From positions 3,415,001 through 3,479,000 of the forward strand of contig JAEVHH010000005.1 in NCBI GenBank assembly GCA_017607445.1: a stretch of 64,000 bases of DNA, written 5' to 3'. Source of the stretch: Histoplasma ohiense. Its lineage: Eukaryota > Ascomycota > Eurotiomycetes > Onygenales > Ajellomycetaceae. This document shows positions 35,130 through 44,853 of this stretch, in pieces. The notes beneath the pieces are model-generated. The model did no database searches. It saw only the letters and a program-made list of their open reading frames with translations, and was not told the DNA's origin. Position 1 is the first letter of the stretch, and every line of letters starts with the position of its first letter. A program made the position numbers and the translations under genes.

Positions 35130-35174
<45 letters not shown>

Positions 35175-35480
35175 CACAGACTGTTGCAGCCGCCCTGATG
35201 GCAGCTATGCAGCGTACGACGTTAAAAACAGGTGTCGCTACCCTCCCCTTTGGAAATTCAGTTATCCTTGCGAGAAACTCCCAGTTGGCAGTCCGGTTTA
35301 TTTCTGCAACAATCACATCCTTCCACTAAAGCTTTCTTTATCCATAGTCTTCCTATCTGTATCTCACAAGCTTTTGACCCAATGAACCCTCAACAAATCA
35401 CAATTTTCCTTAACTTTTATCTCTTCATTCTGAGTGCATATGCAATAGTTTAATGGAGCCTGTGATTTCCTTCTCATTCA
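33843..35480. other. AT-rich intergenic region with microsatellites
   Basis: No gene was seen. It contains A runs at about 34424-34440 and 34621-34645, and an (ATTG)n tract at 35131-35174. The pyrophosphatase 3' UTR probably occupies the first few hundred bases. Confidence 0.6.
35131..35174. repeat. (ATTG)n microsatellite, about 11 units
   Basis: An uninterrupted tetranucleotide repeat in non-coding DNA. Any minus-strand frame through it reads a Ser-Ile-Asn-Gln repeat that is an artefact. Confidence 0.9.
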
Positions 35481-35749
35481 AAGAATGGTTAATTTACAAC
35501 ACTGACTTCAGCAGTATTACACAAGAATAAACGACATTTAATAAAAGTCCAAGAGATGAAGGACCAAGGAGTGAGGACCCGACCCATGGAGTATAAAAGG
35601 GGAAGAAAAGAAGAGCAACAAACATTCACAAGTTTTCAATAAAGGTATGAAAACTGGATTGTATAGAGGAGTGAAACAGTCTGTTGCGCGCCCATTAACC
35701 AGTTGACTAGAAGAAGAATAAAATCCTTATTGTATCCTCACACCCAACA
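35480..35749. mobile_element. Possible solo LTR (copia-like), 3' end at CCAACA
   Basis: About 270 bases carry an LTR-like set of signals on the plus strand: a TATAAAAGG box near 35592, AATAAA-type signals near 35638 and 35717, and the terminus CACACCCAACA typical of Ty1/copia LTR ends (inverse of TGTTGG). I could not find the matching 5' TG end or a target duplication, so length and class are inferred. Its 3' end overlaps the last codons of the minus-strand secreted-protein gene. Confidence 0.3.
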
Positions 35750-36424
35750 GTACCTCTCTTCACACAATACAGCGTAAGTCCACCCGCTCAAATCCTGAAT
35801 CTCTCCACCTCTGAAATAGTCTAACCTAGATGGCCGACCCCTGGCGGTGCAACCCGAAATGACCTTGACCATCATATCGGCACAGAATTTGGCATTGAGT
35901 TTGCCAGATCTGTTATGAGTGTTGACGACGCCGACTTTGACCGGAACAAAAGGTATGGGAAAGGTTTTGAACACGTTCCTGAACCAGTATTTTTTTCCAA
36001 TGTCTCCCGACCGCGAAAATTTATAGCCATTGTACTCATAGCAAAATTTCCCCGCAACATCGTATATGTTCTTTTCCTTAAGATCATGGTTCTTGCCAAC
36101 TTCACGGATGGGAGTTAGCCCATCAGCTGCCCACTTTTCCGTACGGGAGTCATAGCATCGCAACTTGGTTGCACCGCGGGCAACGAGGTCGTGCTCGGTT
36201 GTATTGACTGAGGGAATGAGTTCATCGACATCGATTTCTGCTTTTGGCAGAGGCCTGGAGACTGAAATGTTAGATGGAAGAAGTAAAAAAATAAAGTGTA
36301 AAAGAGAAGGATGGCACATACCCGGGCAACGCATGGGTGCTGATAAGCATCCCAGCAAGGGTGACCAGAGTGAGAGATAGGAACTAGAGAGAAATGGTCA
36401 GCTCTGAGCTATGGAAAGTTATAT

Positions 36425-36455
<31 letters not shown>

Positions 36456-36484
36456 TTCAATTTCCATTGTTCACATACCTTCAT
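35738..36484 (-). CDS. Small secreted cysteine-containing protein (effector-like)
   Basis: No family recognised. Minus-strand exons 36479..36484, 36322..36383 and 35738..36254 join in frame to 194 aa. The signal peptide appears only with this model: MKFLSLTLVTLAGMLISTHA, cut before about LPGPLPKAE. The mature part has six Cys (LRCYD, KFCYEY, KFCADM, SGCTARG, VLCEE, YCWV), enough for three disulfides, and two sequons (NTT, NRS). Exon 1 is only 6 nt (Met-Lys) and intron 1 holds a (TA)n tract at 36427-36456. The final residues and stop overlap an LTR-like end, so the C-terminus may be altered from the ancestral form. Function could be host interaction or extracellular competition; this is inference from architecture alone. 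Confidence 0.7.
36427..36456. repeat. (TA)n microsatellite in intron 1 of the secreted-protein gene
   Basis: About 14 TA units inside the first intron of the minus-strand gene. Confidence 0.85.
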
Positions 36485-38554
36485 TGTAACGCTCAATTAT
36501 TACAAGCTTAAAGGAATGAATGAATGTCTGACTAGATCACTTGGTGGGAAAGGAGAGATCAACCACTGCAAGTTTCAAAAGTTGAAGATATTTTGACCAA
36601 AAGAATGAGGGCTGAACAAATTGAGGAGAAAAAATTAAGAGGCTACTGCCATTCAATTTATATTCTCATCAGCTCTCCTTTCCCCCCCGGCTTATGTTTT
36701 TTTAAACTTCATGTGTTTGCATCACATCTGACCAGGCTCCAGGCTCAGCATTGATGAGTTGAACAGCTAAAAACTAGCCACTTGTGATCTAAATTCATGG
36801 GTTATTCCTCGGAAAACACCTACCAACTTAGCTGGCTTAAGAGATTGTTCCCTGTACTCTCGTAGTGTTTATCTCTTGTCCAATACCGCCCCTGCCAGGC
36901 TAAATTGAAAAGATTTAATTCTGCGGGATGATCACTGCCCTGGGTGCGGCTCGGACATTCAAACATCATGATTTCAGAACTTCGATGAATGTCGTAGATA
37001 AACAGCTGTAGTTATAGTAGAGAGTGGCAGAGCAGGACTTTTGAGAAGCAAAGTACGATTTATGTAACAGAGTTGATCTGAAAGCATGATCTGAAAGAAT
37101 GACCTTTAAGCATTGTGAATTAATTGACTTAAGGTAGTTAGTTATACACTGTGTAGGATAATTATCATTTCTGAAGCTGAGCTCCTGCATATTTGCAACC
37201 ATGGGGAGGGTTCAGTCTAGGCTAGGGCTGAGTTCGTTCCTGGCACCAAGTTCCGCTATAATCTCTCTTCTAACCGCGTTTGGCGAGATCCCGCGCCAGG
37301 GTTACTCCGTAGTTTGCCTGCAAGCCACAAAGCAGAAAGGCACAAACATCCATCAATGTTCGGGAACCGAGTTCTACTGCTAGTATTCCCCGGGTCCACA
37401 ACATGGCAAACCGAAGACCATCATGGTTGAAGAGCTTACTTATTTAGCCAGAACATTGAAACAATGCTGAACTCGCTTCTCTCGCGCTTTACATTGTCAG
37501 CCCCCTGGATCTTCAAAACCTGTTACCAAATCGGAGGATTGATAATTACACATGGTGCCTAGTCAACATACTCATTGATCACAGTTAACTTAAACCCCCT
37601 TCCAGGGGAAGAACTAGTATACTGTCATATTTCATCAGTCACATGTCTGTACAACCATCATGAAAACCTTTACTCTCACAATTACACCTTATAGTTGTGT
37701 GATCTCTAATACTCTTGCACTTCATACTTCACTATGATACAATCTTCGATATTCTGCTGACTTCAATTGTTCTTCTATAAGAATCTCTTTATAAAACTCT
37801 TTATTCTGTCTTCTCTTCTTTTTCTTTCTTAATTAAAGTATTTTTTGTATCTAGAAAGTGCTAAGAACGTAGTTTATACTGAGAATAGATCAAGTTTCTA
37901 TACTTAAGTCTCTATAAACGACTGTAACACTTTGTATTATATTTACAAAGAAGTTAGAGTGTTCAAAGATTTATGTCTATGTATCTATAAAGCGATCAGA
38001 GTAATTTAAGAAGAACCTCTAAGTTCTAGAGAATGCCGCGCCCTTTCTATTGAAAGATCACATCTAAAAGTAAATGAAGCAAAAGAAGAACTAGCTAGCT
38101 TTGTCTATTCCATTAGCAATTTATCGGATATCTAGGTAGCTAGCAATCTTTATCCAATAGCGATCAATCAAATATCAAGCAGAGGGTTGATTTCTCTAAG
38201 AAGATGGAACCATTTCCTCTCAGAACCTCTACGAGAATTTGATGATTATCTGATTGATTGATAAGATGGTGGCTGTTGATCGTTGATCTGGTGGCTGCAC
38301 TAATCCAAAATCGAGCAGGAGTGGCTGAGCATGCTGAGATAACCTTCATCCAGCAATCTCCATTGGGAGGTCGGCGCATCATCATCATCATGATCATGAG
38401 ACAGACTATTCCTTTGATTTCCGGCTTGCTTCTCTCTTATCATGGAATATGTCTTTTCGCACATACTCTGAAACCACCATTGCGTTGATATCGTTCTCGG
38501 TGGTGTCTTGCAATGTTCAACTCCACGATTTGCCAAACTGAAAGCGTTACGTGC
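36485..38554. other. Gene-poor AT-rich region
   Basis: 2 kb without a supportable gene. The segment 37620-38160 is especially AT-rich with many short direct words, suggesting old repeat DNA. Short frames such as 37201-37383 have no family signature. Confidence 0.5.
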
Positions 38555-39310
38555 TCCAAGTACAAGTGGATTGATGGTGTAGAAAGGCTGGAAAGATGCC
38601 AACCCGGTGGCTATCATCCAATACTCATTGACGATGTACTTGCAGGCAGATATTAAGTTGTTCACAAGCTGGGTGATGGGACATATTCCTCCATCTGGCT
38701 CTCACATGATAAGCAACGGGTAACCTATGTCGCTGTCAAAGTCGGCACTGCAGATGCACCTCCTTACGAGGCTGAAATTCTACATGCCCTGGCAGGCTCT
38801 CAACTTGATCATCCTGGCCGGGCTATGATCCCTACAATCCAAGCTCAATTTGAACGCCAAGGTTCCCAACGGACGCCATCGATGCTACGTGACAGCCCCA
38901 GCTCGTAGCAGTGTCGCTGCAGTAAAATCGTCATGTTGCTTTGAAATTGAGGCTGCACGCGCTCTGGTTGCATGGCTGGTTTTGGCAGTTGCATATACGC
39001 ATGTTCGGGTATTCATTCATGGAGGAAAACTTGTTCGCCTGGCTTTCGGTTGCATCATACAAGTATCTTTTAACATGTGAGGGCATAGATATTCACCTTG
39101 GAAATATTCTTCTTCGTCTACCATCCAGTTTCAATCAACTTTCCACTGATCAGCTCTATGAATTTAGCGGAAGGAGACAGCAGCTATCCTAGCTATGCTT
39201 CGCACAATGCTTATGTTCAAGCCGGACGAACGGGCGACGGCAGAGTTGGTGATGACTTCTGACTGGATGGTGACTTGGGGATTGCCGGAATTGGAAAAAG
39301 TCCTGATGCT
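38555..39310 (+). pseudogene. SRPK-like (FunK1-type) protein kinase relic
   Basis: Clear remains of a fungal SR-protein-kinase-like gene, broken several times. Order: YKWIDGVERLERCQPGGYHP near 38561, then DDVLAGRY followed by an in-frame TAA at 38654-38656. The glycine loop VHKLGDGTYSSIWLSHDKQR and the kinase Lys in YVAVKVG follow. The frame then changes near 38850, continuing as VPNGRHRCYVTAPARSSVAA and ARALVAWLVLAVAYTH in another frame. About 60 unrelated bases interrupt the HRD-equivalent region before DIHLGNILLRLPSSFNQLST. The activation segment is deleted, and only the C-lobe end remains (FKPDERATAELVMTSDWMVT, then WGLPELEKVL). This is a dead copy of a lineage-expanded family. Confidence 0.85.
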
Positions 39311-40142
39311 ATGATCAAAAAGACTTTGCGCTTGATGGCCCTTTCACGAAGAAGTCCTCAGCCTCATCTACCATTGCCGAACATGCCTCCCACATTCTGC
39401 TTCGCGCGGCAAGAGAGATGGGCTAAATGATTGTAGGATGTGTGGTGTAATGTTGTCGTCGCTTATACTTCCGGGGAAGATGATTTTTGCTCGCTTTTGT
39501 TTGTGTCCCGGTCGGATAAGAGTTTTGCCTAGCCTGGTGAAGTCCTCATCCGCGCTGTGGGTAAAAATCCATTATCGTGAAGCTTAATATGTCAATCCCT
39601 CTTCCCCCTTTCTTTCTTTCAATTCCCTTTATCAACACTCCCAATGTATAGCGACCTCTGATGTCCAACAGCTGAAGCAACCAAAATAAGTTGATTTACG
39701 CTCATAATTACTGAATGGATGAATATAAAAAGACTGAAACTTATTGATTTGATTGATGTTAGCTAAAGTGGACCACCAATGTCCAAGGTCTCCCAAGTTC
39801 GTGGTGAAATATGTTATATATTTTCATACATATATTACTCGCAACGATTGATACAGCACATAGCCAATCTCAACCAAGTGCGACTGCTCCCCGATGGCAA
39901 AGTTATAATCAAAACAGGCCTACGCTTGATGTATAGTACATAGACACTACGCTAATGTCTCTCTAATACTGCTGAATCAAATATCTCCCTCCATCCATTT
40001 ATAAACCGCCTTCCCCGCTCCATTGCTCCAGAGAAAATCATAACATAAACCCAAAATACATCACCATGACCCAATAAAAATGAAAAAAAAGAACAACCCC
40101 CTCTTCCACTTCTCTCTCCAAATACCCATCTATCCATCCATC
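39311..40142. other. Intergenic region between kinase relic and mL53
   Basis: No gene was seen. The last 200 bases probably hold the mL53 3' UTR (minus strand). Confidence 0.55.
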
Positions 40143-40463
40143 TTACCCCTTCAAACTCTCCTCCTTAGCCAACACCCTCCCCACCCTCCCCACTTCCTCT
40201 ACAACATCCTTGACCCCGAGCCCCAACCTCCCCACCTCCAACCTTAACTCCTTGCCCCCCTTAAACCCTACCGTCATCTCCGGCAGCTGCTTGGAGTCGC
40301 GTGGTAGGTGCGTGATGTCGATTTTGATGTGTGAAGGGGAGGCGGGTGAGGCGGTCGCAGGGTTTTGGAGGAGGGAGACGAAGAGGCGGCAGGGTTTTGA
40401 GAGGCGGCTGAAGGGGGAGAAGGTCGTGCGGAGGCTGGTTATGGTGTGGAGGGGAATGGACAT
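40143..40463 (-). CDS. MRPL44: Mitochondrial large ribosomal subunit protein mL53 (Mrpl44 type)
   Basis: Mitoribosomal 54S subunit protein of the L51/S25/CI-B8-like mL53 family. Single exon, 106 aa, matching the small size of yeast Mrpl44. The N-terminus MSIPLHTITSLRTTFSPFS is followed by KPCRLFVSLL, a strong mL53 landmark. IKIDITHLPRD, MTVGFKGGKELRL and LGVKDVVEEVGRVGRVLAKE complete the fold. The start ATG at 40463 yields the expected family start, with no separate presequence needed. It faces away from sec20, 782 bases to the right, sharing an upstream region. Confidence 0.88.
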   Translation of the reverse strand: MSIPLHTITSLRTTFSPFSRLSKPCRLFVSLLQNPATASPASPSHIKIDITHLPRDSKQLPEMTVGFKGGKELRLEVGRLGLGVKDVVEEVGRVGRVLAKEESLKG

Positions 40464-41245
40464 TTTTTGTTCTTGTAGGCCCTTTTTGTTTGGTTTCTTT
40501 ATTCCCTTTTTATTGGATATTGAGGAGATAATTAGGGGTTGGCTTTCGCTTTTGGGGACCGCTTGGGTAGATAGAGAGGGACTTGGAGGAGAGGTCGTTA
40601 GTTATGTATTGAGATTGTGTTTGTTAGACGAAGCGGCGAAGTTGTAGGATGGCATGAAGGGAGTCGATAGGGAGTATATGTATATGCACCTTTTCCGCCA
40701 GCGGCTTGTGGCGGTGTAGTACGTTCCCCTGTTTTGCAATTGAGGTGTTGTATTGTATTATTGAAGCTATATAACGGGCAGTTTTTTTGCTTGAATGTTC
40801 TGGGTCGCCTGATTGAATGGCTCAATTGGTTGAGAGAGAGGCGGATCGGAAATTTAAAGAGAACGAGGATTGAACTGTACGTGTCGCAAGCGGTATATTC
40901 ACAGGCAAAAGATAAGATGTCGAGGAAGTGAGTCCGATTTTCCGTTCTCTTTCCGTTTACCTGTATAAGATGATGGATGTGTTTTGCGAATGCCACAGGC
41001 GGGTTTGAAATGCCAAGACATCAGAGTGGTGTCTTGTTTGTAACGTTGTCAAACAAGGTGTCCGCAATTCATAGTTGCCAGATTCTAGATATTTGTGCTA
41101 ACCAGACCAGCTCCACGAGGCGGTAAAGAAGCATGTGAGGTGGACGAGGTTGCCATGTTTTTATGTTGAACACAGGTCTCTAATCCCCAGCAAAGTGCAA
41201 GCGTTGTCGCAGCAATATAACGACCTACCTACATCTACGACGAAC
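40464..41245. promoter_or_regulatory. Divergent region, mL53 / sec20
   Basis: 782 bases between diverging starts. No gene and no CACGTG core seen. A short frame at 40734-40931 has no family signature. Confidence 0.45.
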
Positions 41246-42591
41246 ATGATCTCCCCGGGTCTTCAAACCCTCATAAATTCCCTCTCAACAACCCACAAAC
41301 AAACCACTCCCCTAATCCAGCGTTTACAAAACCTACCCGTAGCCCCCGGCTCCGGCGACGATGCACGTCTCGAGCTCGGTGCGGAAATCCATCTCCGCCT
41401 AAAGGAGATGGAGGAGCAGATGGAGTTGCTGCGTGTTGAGCTCGAGCAGTTGGAAACTACGCGGAATCGGAAGAGGGAAAGTGGAGCAAGGGAAGCGGAG
41501 AGGGAGAGGGTGGTGGTTGTGATTGGGAAGTTGGAGGAGGATTTGAAGAGGTGGGTATATAGCCATATGATATTATTATTTGGAGGTTCGGTTGTGCGTA
41601 ATTCCGCTGATTGGTTTACGAAAATAGTGCTCGGATACAATTCCGCAAAGCGCAGTTACAGGCGAAACGAAATGCGGAGGCTGCAAGGCAAAAAGAGAGA
41701 CAACTGTTGTTTGCTGGGGTTGAGGGCGGAGAGGGCACGGAGTATATACGGCGAAAGGGCCGTGCTGGCCTTACGCATGATGCTTTGGTAGCCAGCGCTT
41801 CGGAGGATGTTACTGCTGCGCTGAGGCGGACGCATCAACTTATGCAAGCGGAGCTGTCCAGGAGCCAGTTTGCGCAGGACACTCTAGGTTTGATCCCCCC
41901 CTCTCTTAATTTGTTCAGGAAGCAAGTTTATGTTGACAGATCCGCTCCAGAGCAATCTACAGCGGCTCTTAGCTCGCTCTCCGAGTCATATAGTACCCTC
42001 GACACACTCCTCGCCTCATCTCGCTCGCTCGCCGCGTCCCTGCTCCGTTCACAAAAATCAGATACATGGTACCTTGAAACTGCATTTTATTTGCTAATCG
42101 GAACCATCGTCTGGCTCGTGTTCCGGCGCATACTCTACGGGCCGCTCTGGTGGATGCTCTGGATGCCTTTGAAGCTGATGGCTCGGATAATAGTACCGAT
42201 CTTCGGTGGGATGGGCTTGGCAAATACATCGAAATCTACCCAGTTATCAGGTTCTCTCACATCGATATCACTGGTCAACTCGGGAACTAGTTTGCTTTCA
42301 GGGACACCGCCGACAGTAATTAGCGGCGTTACGTCAAAGAGCACAGCCGAACCATCATTGTTGTCATCAGTGCATGATCAAGAGACTGGAGTCCCGCAAG
42401 CGGAGAACGAAAGTATAGTGGATGAAATAGAGAATATAGTTAAGAAGGAAGATGATAATAGCGAAAAAGGAACGAATGTGGATGATATATCACCTGAAGA
42501 AAGGCGGAGACAGGAGCAATTACCTCGGAATCCGAAGAAAAGGATGCATGAGGAAACGATCATCCATGAGCAAAGAAAGGACGAGCTGTGA
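41246..42591 (+). CDS. SEC20: SNARE protein Sec20 (BNIP1-like) with KDEL tail
   Basis: ER/Golgi retrograde-transport t-SNARE of the Sec20 family. Exons 41246..41550, 41628..41887 and 41951..42591 join in frame to 401 aa. The N-terminal half is coiled-coil (LRLKEMEEQMELLRVELEQL). The Sec20 domain runs from about residue 155: EDVTAALRRTHQLMQAELS, QFAQDTLEQSTAALSSLSES, then SLLRSQKSDTWYLETAFYLL and the membrane segment IVWLVFRRILYGPLWWMLW. The lumenal tail is long (about 150 residues), acidic, and ends RKDEL, an ER-retrieval signal like the HDEL of yeast Sec20. Intron 2 (41888..41950) is 63 nt and has no in-frame stop, so retention would insert 21 residues. The acceptor at 41950 was chosen because it restores the conserved TLEQSTAAL. 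Confidence 0.92.
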
Positions 42592-42935
42592 GATTTTGGC
42601 TGAATTTGTTTATATGGCCCTACATAATTAGTGTTATGAATTGAGGAGATATGATATCACCCGTTATGCTTTACGTTGAATTTTATTGTCCAAGTACCTT
42701 ACCATACGATTTTGTTGGGTTGGTACTTTACAAAATCACACTGGAAATCTAGATTGAATCGCGTTCACACGTGATCCACGCGTCGTGACCAAGCTTCAGC
42801 CTTTTTCCGAAGCATTATTGTATGTCAATTCATGTTCTCCAGACCTTGTACCTCTCACAATTAAATTTCCTCAGCCTATATTATGACATAATAATATCTC
42901 AGCTATTTTCACATTTGATTGATTTGATATCCCAC
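42592..42935. promoter_or_regulatory. Sec20 3' end and Rfc2 promoter
   Basis: A 344-base gap between two genes on the same strand. It contains a CACGTG site at 42768-42773 in CACACGTGATCC, 163 bases before the Rfc2 ATG. Confidence 0.5.
42768..42773. promoter_or_regulatory. CACGTG site upstream of Rfc2
   Basis: The core lies 163 bases before the Rfc2 start codon, followed by GAT as at the other copies. Confidence 0.45.
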
Positions 42936-44334
42936 ATGGCGTCGAATTTCTTCAGCAACAAAGCTCGCGCAGCAGCTGCGGGGGCTGCCATACCTAAACC
43001 AAAAGCTTCAGATAAAGAGGGTGATACCACAAGGCTACAGCCATGGGTTGAGAAATAGTATGTCAAATCAAATTCCATGTCGAGTTAACAGCGCAATTGC
43101 TAACCATACGCGCTTCAGCCGGCCGAAAACTCTCGACGATGTCGCTTCTCAGGAACATACAGTCACAGTTCTCCAACGAACATTACAAGCTTCAAATGTA
43201 TATATTTTTCTGCCCAATAACCAAAAATACTCCCATTGCGGTTCAATATGCTTACGAGTTCGTATTTTGAAAAATGCCAAAGCTACCCCACATGCTCTTC
43301 TACGGCCCCCCAGGGACTGGAAAGACCTCCACAATCCTCGCCCTGGCCAAATCCCTCTACGGCCCGCAGCTTTACCGTTCCCGCATCCTAGAACTTAACG
43401 CGTCCGATGAACGTGGGATCAGCATCGTGCGCGAGAAAATAAAAGACTTCGCAAGAATGCAACTATCACATCCTCCCCTTTCGGACAGTGCCTACCGCGA
43501 AAAATACCCTTGCCCGCCCTTCAAAATCATCATCCTCGACGAAGCCGATAGCATGACGCAGGATGCGCAATCGGCGCTTCGACGCACTATGGAACGATAC
43601 AGCCGCATCACTCGCTTCTGTCTTGTGTGCAATTATGTCACGAGGATCATTGATCCGTTGGCGAGCCGTTGTAGTAAATTCCGCTTCAAGGCGCTGGACG
43701 GCTCGGCGGCGGGATGTAGGTTGGAAGAAATTGCGAGAATGGAGAAACTTCGGCTTGCCGATGGGTGTATTAGGACGTTGATTCGGTGCAGTGAGGGTGA
43801 TTTGCGCCGGGCTATTACGTACTTGCAGAGTGCGGCGCGGCTGGTGGGGTATTCGGAGGGAACAAAGCCAGGAGGAACGGATGAATCTGGAGATACGGAG
43901 ATGGCTGATGCTGGTGAAGATGGGGTCATTACTGTGAAAACCATTGAGGAAATTGCTGGAGTTGTTCCTGATGATGTTGTCGATCGATTGATCAAGGCGC
44001 TGCAACCGAAAAAGGGCCGTTCATCGTATGAAGCTGTTTCGCACGTGGTAACTGATATCGTGGCGGATGGTTGGAGTGCATCGCAGATGTTAACTCAGGT
44101 ATGTGGGTAAACTTGTATTTTTTCGTGTTTTCTAAGGTAACCCGTGACTGATGGGATGAAAAACAGCTATATCAAATCATCGTGTTCGACGACTCCATAC
44201 CGGACATCCACAAAAACAGCATCGTCATGGTATTCTCCGAGTTTGATAAGCGGCTGATTGATGGAGCGGACGAACAACTCACCCTCTTAGACCTGGTGTT
44301 GAGAATATCGGAAATATTAGGGCGGCCTTCGTAA
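42936..44334 (+). CDS. RFC2: Replication factor C subunit 2 (Rfc2; clamp loader)
   Basis: AAA+ subunit of the RFC complex that loads PCNA onto primed DNA. Exons 42936..43057, 43119..43197, 43283..44098 and 44167..44334 join in frame to 394 aa. After a short basic/alanine-rich start (MASNFFSNKARAAAAGAAIP), the RFC boxes appear in order: PWVEKYRPKTLDDVASQEH (box II), LPHMLFYGPPGTGKTSTILA (Walker A), SRILELNASDERG, IIILDEADSMTQDAQSALRR (Walker B), FCLVCNYVTRIIDPLASRCS with the arginine-finger SRC, and GDLRRAITYLQSA. The sequence is closest to S. cerevisiae Rfc2/vertebrate RFC4 rather than Rfc3-5, from YPCPPFKIIILDEAD. An acidic insert (about 245-270) precedes the C-terminal collar domain. Confidence 0.95.
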
Positions 44335-44853
44335 CTACTGTATTTACATAGTCAACCACAATGGTCACTTGCTTCTTACATACTCATAATGAAAATGCAA
44401 ATTATGATCCATGATTTAATTTCTTGAAGTAGCTGTGTTACATTGGAATGGCAATATTGTCAGTCATGACAACGGGGCCTATATTTTTGATATCAATCCA
44501 CTTCAACTCCCCTTAACCTAGGCCGTTGTTAAGTATTAATAACTCAGGTTATTTCCAGGAGCACTGTTTTACTAGCCAGGCACTCAATCCTAACCACCCA
44601 GGCTAAAAGAACAGAAGGACGGCTAGACGCGCCCGACATTTATATTTATCATCGTGGTGGCCGCCAATGGCTTGGGGCCTTCCGTTACATTTACTGAGTT
44701 TGGTAACTTCTCACCTCGCTTGCCGCTGTTGACGCTGAAACTGAAACGAGATCGCTTCTGCGCCATTCAATCCCGTGCTGCACATTATCAATACGATTGA
44801 GGCTGTCCTTATTGAATTGAAAACCTTCCTGGAAACATTAATCCCTGGGAACA
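44335..44853. promoter_or_regulatory. Intergenic region before the Pho13-like gene
   Basis: 519 bases holding the Rfc2 3' end and the next promoter. No gene or CACGTG core seen. Confidence 0.5.

Noticed and set aside
35032..35316. A frame with a Ser-Ile-Asn-Gln repeat
   Set aside because: It is the translation of an (ATTG)n microsatellite.
40210..40647. A 145-codon plus-strand frame over mL53
   Set aside because: It is antisense to a conserved mitoribosomal protein and has no domain of its own.
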